Source: Eubacteriales bacterium
GTDB lineage: Bacteria > Bacillota > Clostridia > Lachnospirales > Lachnospiraceae
Reading direction: 5' to 3'
Length of the DNA stretch: 45,437 nucleotides
NCBI GenBank assembly: GCA_030526715.1
Contig: JAUNCG010000015.1
Location: 1-45,437, forward strand
Shown here: positions 43,806-45,437 of the stretch, in pieces
Numbering within the stretch: position 1 is the stretch's first letter
Layout: every line of letters begins with the position of its first letter
Notes under the pieces: model-generated
Databases searched by the model: none
What the model saw: only the letters and a program-made list of their open reading frames with translations
Told to the model about the DNA's origin: nothing
Program-made: the position numbers and the translations under genes

Positions 43806-45389
43806 ATGAAAAAAAGATATTTATTATGGGTCGCAGTTCTTTTGATGTGGATGCTTGGCATACAGGCGTTTGCAGAGACAACAGTGCTGCCGACCGATGT
43901 ATCGGTGCCACAGGAGGGATGCACCTTTATGGGGGTGGAAGGCTCCTATATTGTGGATGCGCAGGCGGCGCTGCGTCGTATCAATGCAATACGTCGCGAG
44001 GCCTGTGAAGAGGGAGTCATAAATCCCTCAAGCTCTTCCGGGGCTCCTTTGACAATGGAGGATTACCGTGAGATCAAATGGTCATCGGATCTGGAATATA
44101 TCGCAAGGCTCCGTGCGGCAGAATCTGCATTTACTATGGCTCATAAAAGAACAAACGGGACAGGTGCGTTTAATATCGTAAGCCCGAATGGTGTTCGCAG
44201 CTACGGAGAGGTGATTGCCTGGAATGACTCAAAGAGTATGCTCATGGGAATTGAGCAGTGGTACGGAGAAAAGACAGCATGGGTAAAGCAGACTCTGAAT
44301 TTGGCGACAGGGCACTATACGGCCATGATCGATCCCAATAATAAGTACGTTGGTCTGGGCACTTTTTATTCATCATCAATTACAGAATATACCAATACCA
44401 CAGTCGGTGAATTTTCCGGGTATGACGATGGGCTGGATGAGACGATCGGACCGGCAGTTCCGGAATGCATTCAGACGCTCGAGGTGCAAAACGGACTGCT
44501 GACCGGAAATTATACGATCCAGGGAATGGGCGATGATCATTCTGGATGGCTGAAACAGAATAAGAATAAAAGTGTGCAGCTTCGAATGGTCAGCGGTGTG
44601 ACGATTCAGGATTATTGGGGGGATACCAAGGTGATAAACGGAATGCAGACGTTGAACCGGACGATGCAGTGGCAGTCGTCAGATCCCTCCGTGGTGTCTG
44701 TGGATGCTGCCGGCAACGCTGTGGGGCATTCCTGCGGTAATACCGTGATTACTGCGACGGATGGGGAGCATACGGCCAGCATATCGTTTTCTGCGGAGCA
44801 TGTGTGGCAGGAACAAAAGTACTTCAAGCGTGATCAAAAGAATATAGTAAGCTACCTGTGTGCTGTTTGCGGACAGAAAAAAGAGGAAGAATCTTTGCGT
44901 CCATATGGCTTTAATGACGGTGATGTGCAAGGTGTCAAGGTTGCAGTGGGAGGAACCTATGCCTCCAATGGGCTTGTCTATCGCGTGAAGTCCATGCCTG
45001 CTGCAGGAGAAGGAAAGGCAGTATTTATCGGAACGATTTATGAAAATTCAGATATTCAATGGATTCAGATTCCGGATAAGGTCAAGATCGGGAAACGGAT
45101 ATTCAAGGTGACAGAGGTGCAGTCGAACGCACTCAAAAAGAGCATCCGTCTAACCACGGTAATTCTTGGCAGAAATATAGAGGTTCTTGGAAAGAATGCG
45201 TTTGCATACAGTCCGAAATTGAAAAAGATTCAGATCAAAAGCTCCCGACTTCGCAAGGTTGGGAAAAATGCGTTTAAGAATATCGCAAAGAAGGCGGTGA
45301 TTCGTGTGCCGGGCAGTAGGCTGAAAGCATACAAACGGCTGTTTAAAAAGAGTACGGGATTTAAAAAGCCGATGAAGATTCGAAAATAA
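43806..45389 (+). CDS. Secreted CAP-domain protein with Ig-like and BspA-type LRR regions
   Basis: A 527-residue exported protein. Signal peptide at 1-23 (MKKR, hydrophobic core, AFA-E). Residues about 55-205 form a CAP/SCP-like domain (AALRRINAIRREACEEG, SDLEYIARLRAAE, ATGHYTAMIDPNNKYVGLG). Residues about 270-335 resemble a Big_2 bacterial Ig fold (WQSSDPSVVSVDAAGNAVGHSCGNTVI-type pattern). A CAVC pair follows, then about 380-527 carries BspA-type leucine-rich units (VTEVQSNALKKS, EVLGKNAFAYSP, RKVGKNAFKNI). A likely surface or adhesion protein; the CAP domain role is unknown. It starts 29 bases after cobC with GAGGGGGGAAGAG and no promoter was seen, so read-through from the cob operon is possible. 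Confidence 0.85.
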   Translation: MKKRYLLWVAVLLMWMLGIQAFAETTVLPTDVSVPQEGCTFMGVEGSYIVDAQAALRRINAIRREACEEGVINPSSSSGAPLTMEDYREIKWSSDLEYIARLRAAESAFTMAHKRTNGTGAFNIVSPNGVRSYGEVIAWNDSKSMLMGIEQWYGEKTAWVKQTLNLATGHYTAMIDPNNKYVGLGTFYSSSITEYTNTTVGEFSGYDDGLDETIGPAVPECIQTLEVQNGLLTGNYTIQGMGDDHSGWLKQNKNKSVQLRMVSGVTIQDYWGDTKVINGMQTLNRTMQWQSSDPSVVSVDAAGNAVGHSCGNTVITATDGEHTASISFSAEHVWQEQKYFKRDQKNIVSYLCAVCGQKKEEESLRPYGFNDGDVQGVKVAVGGTYASNGLVYRVKSMPAAGEGKAVFIGTIYENSDIQWIQIPDKVKIGKRIFKVTEVQSNALKKSIRLTTVILGRNIEVLGKNAFAYSPKLKKIQIKSSRLRKVGKNAFKNIAKKAVIRVPGSRLKAYKRLFKKSTGFKKPMKIRK

Positions 45390-45437
45390 GCTTCCTGTAT
45401 AATTCAAAGTGTAGAGAGTAAATGATTTTACAAAAAT

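Overview
The window looks like chromosome from a Gram-positive anaerobe of the class Clostridia, most likely a Lachnospiraceae-type gut bacterium. The signs are moderate GC, strong AGGAGG-type ribosome binding sites, TTGACA/TATAAT promoters, a piece of the spore-coat protein SpoIVA, a SleB-type cell wall hydrolase, choline-binding-type wall repeats, BspA-type leucine-rich repeats and a giant 2-hydroxyacyl-CoA dehydratase activator. No prophage, insertion sequence, CRISPR array or rRNA is visible. One tRNA gene (Thr, CGT anticodon) is present. The assignment is inferred from gene content, not from a marker-gene comparison.

Layout. 1-3.7 kb: a two-component system with a translationally coupled Sir2-like protein, then a monocistronic phosphoribosyltransferase-like gene. 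3.8-8.5 kb: hisH-hisF-ung followed by a MotA/TolQ-like channel and an OmpA/MotB-like partner that together resemble ZorA and ZorB without the rest of a Zorya system. 8.6-12.9 kb (minus): a 1416-residue acyl-CoA dehydratase activase. 13-14.6 kb: tgt and yajC. 14.7-23 kb: amino acid biosynthesis (leuB, ilvD, ilvB, serC, serA and a DUF1015 gene). 23-24.5 kb: a small AT-rich accessory patch with a decayed nucleotidyltransferase gene, a tiny membrane protein and an HD phosphohydrolase. 24.6-27.5 kb: glgB with a histone-like basic tail, and a CsoR-family regulator with a large histidine-rich extension. 27.5-31.5 kb: tRNA-Thr, gltX, a UvrD-like helicase and a DUF1292 protein. 31.7-37.8 kb: an isoamylase-like protein that has lost two of three catalytic residues, a DUF5662 protein, luxS, trpS, cysK and a SpoIVA lacking its ATPase domain. 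37.9-45.4 kb: two secreted wall-binding proteins, the cobalamin lower-ligand operon (cobT, cobU, cobS, a cobU-like gene, cobC) and a secreted CAP/Ig-like/LRR protein.

How the genes work together. Most of the window is housekeeping: histidine, branched-chain, serine and cysteine synthesis, tRNA charging, glycogen branching and cobalamin assembly. The less ordinary parts are (1) the orphan ZorAB-like motor downstream of ung, (2) the dead isoamylase paralogue coupled to a DUF5662 gene, (3) the ATPase-less SpoIVA whose ribosome binding site lies in the terminator hairpin of cysK, (4) the histidine-rich CsoR with no transporter next to it, and (5) the luxS and trpS promoters, whose -35 hexamers touch with no base between them. 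All functional calls rest on motifs read from the translated sequence; no database search was possible.
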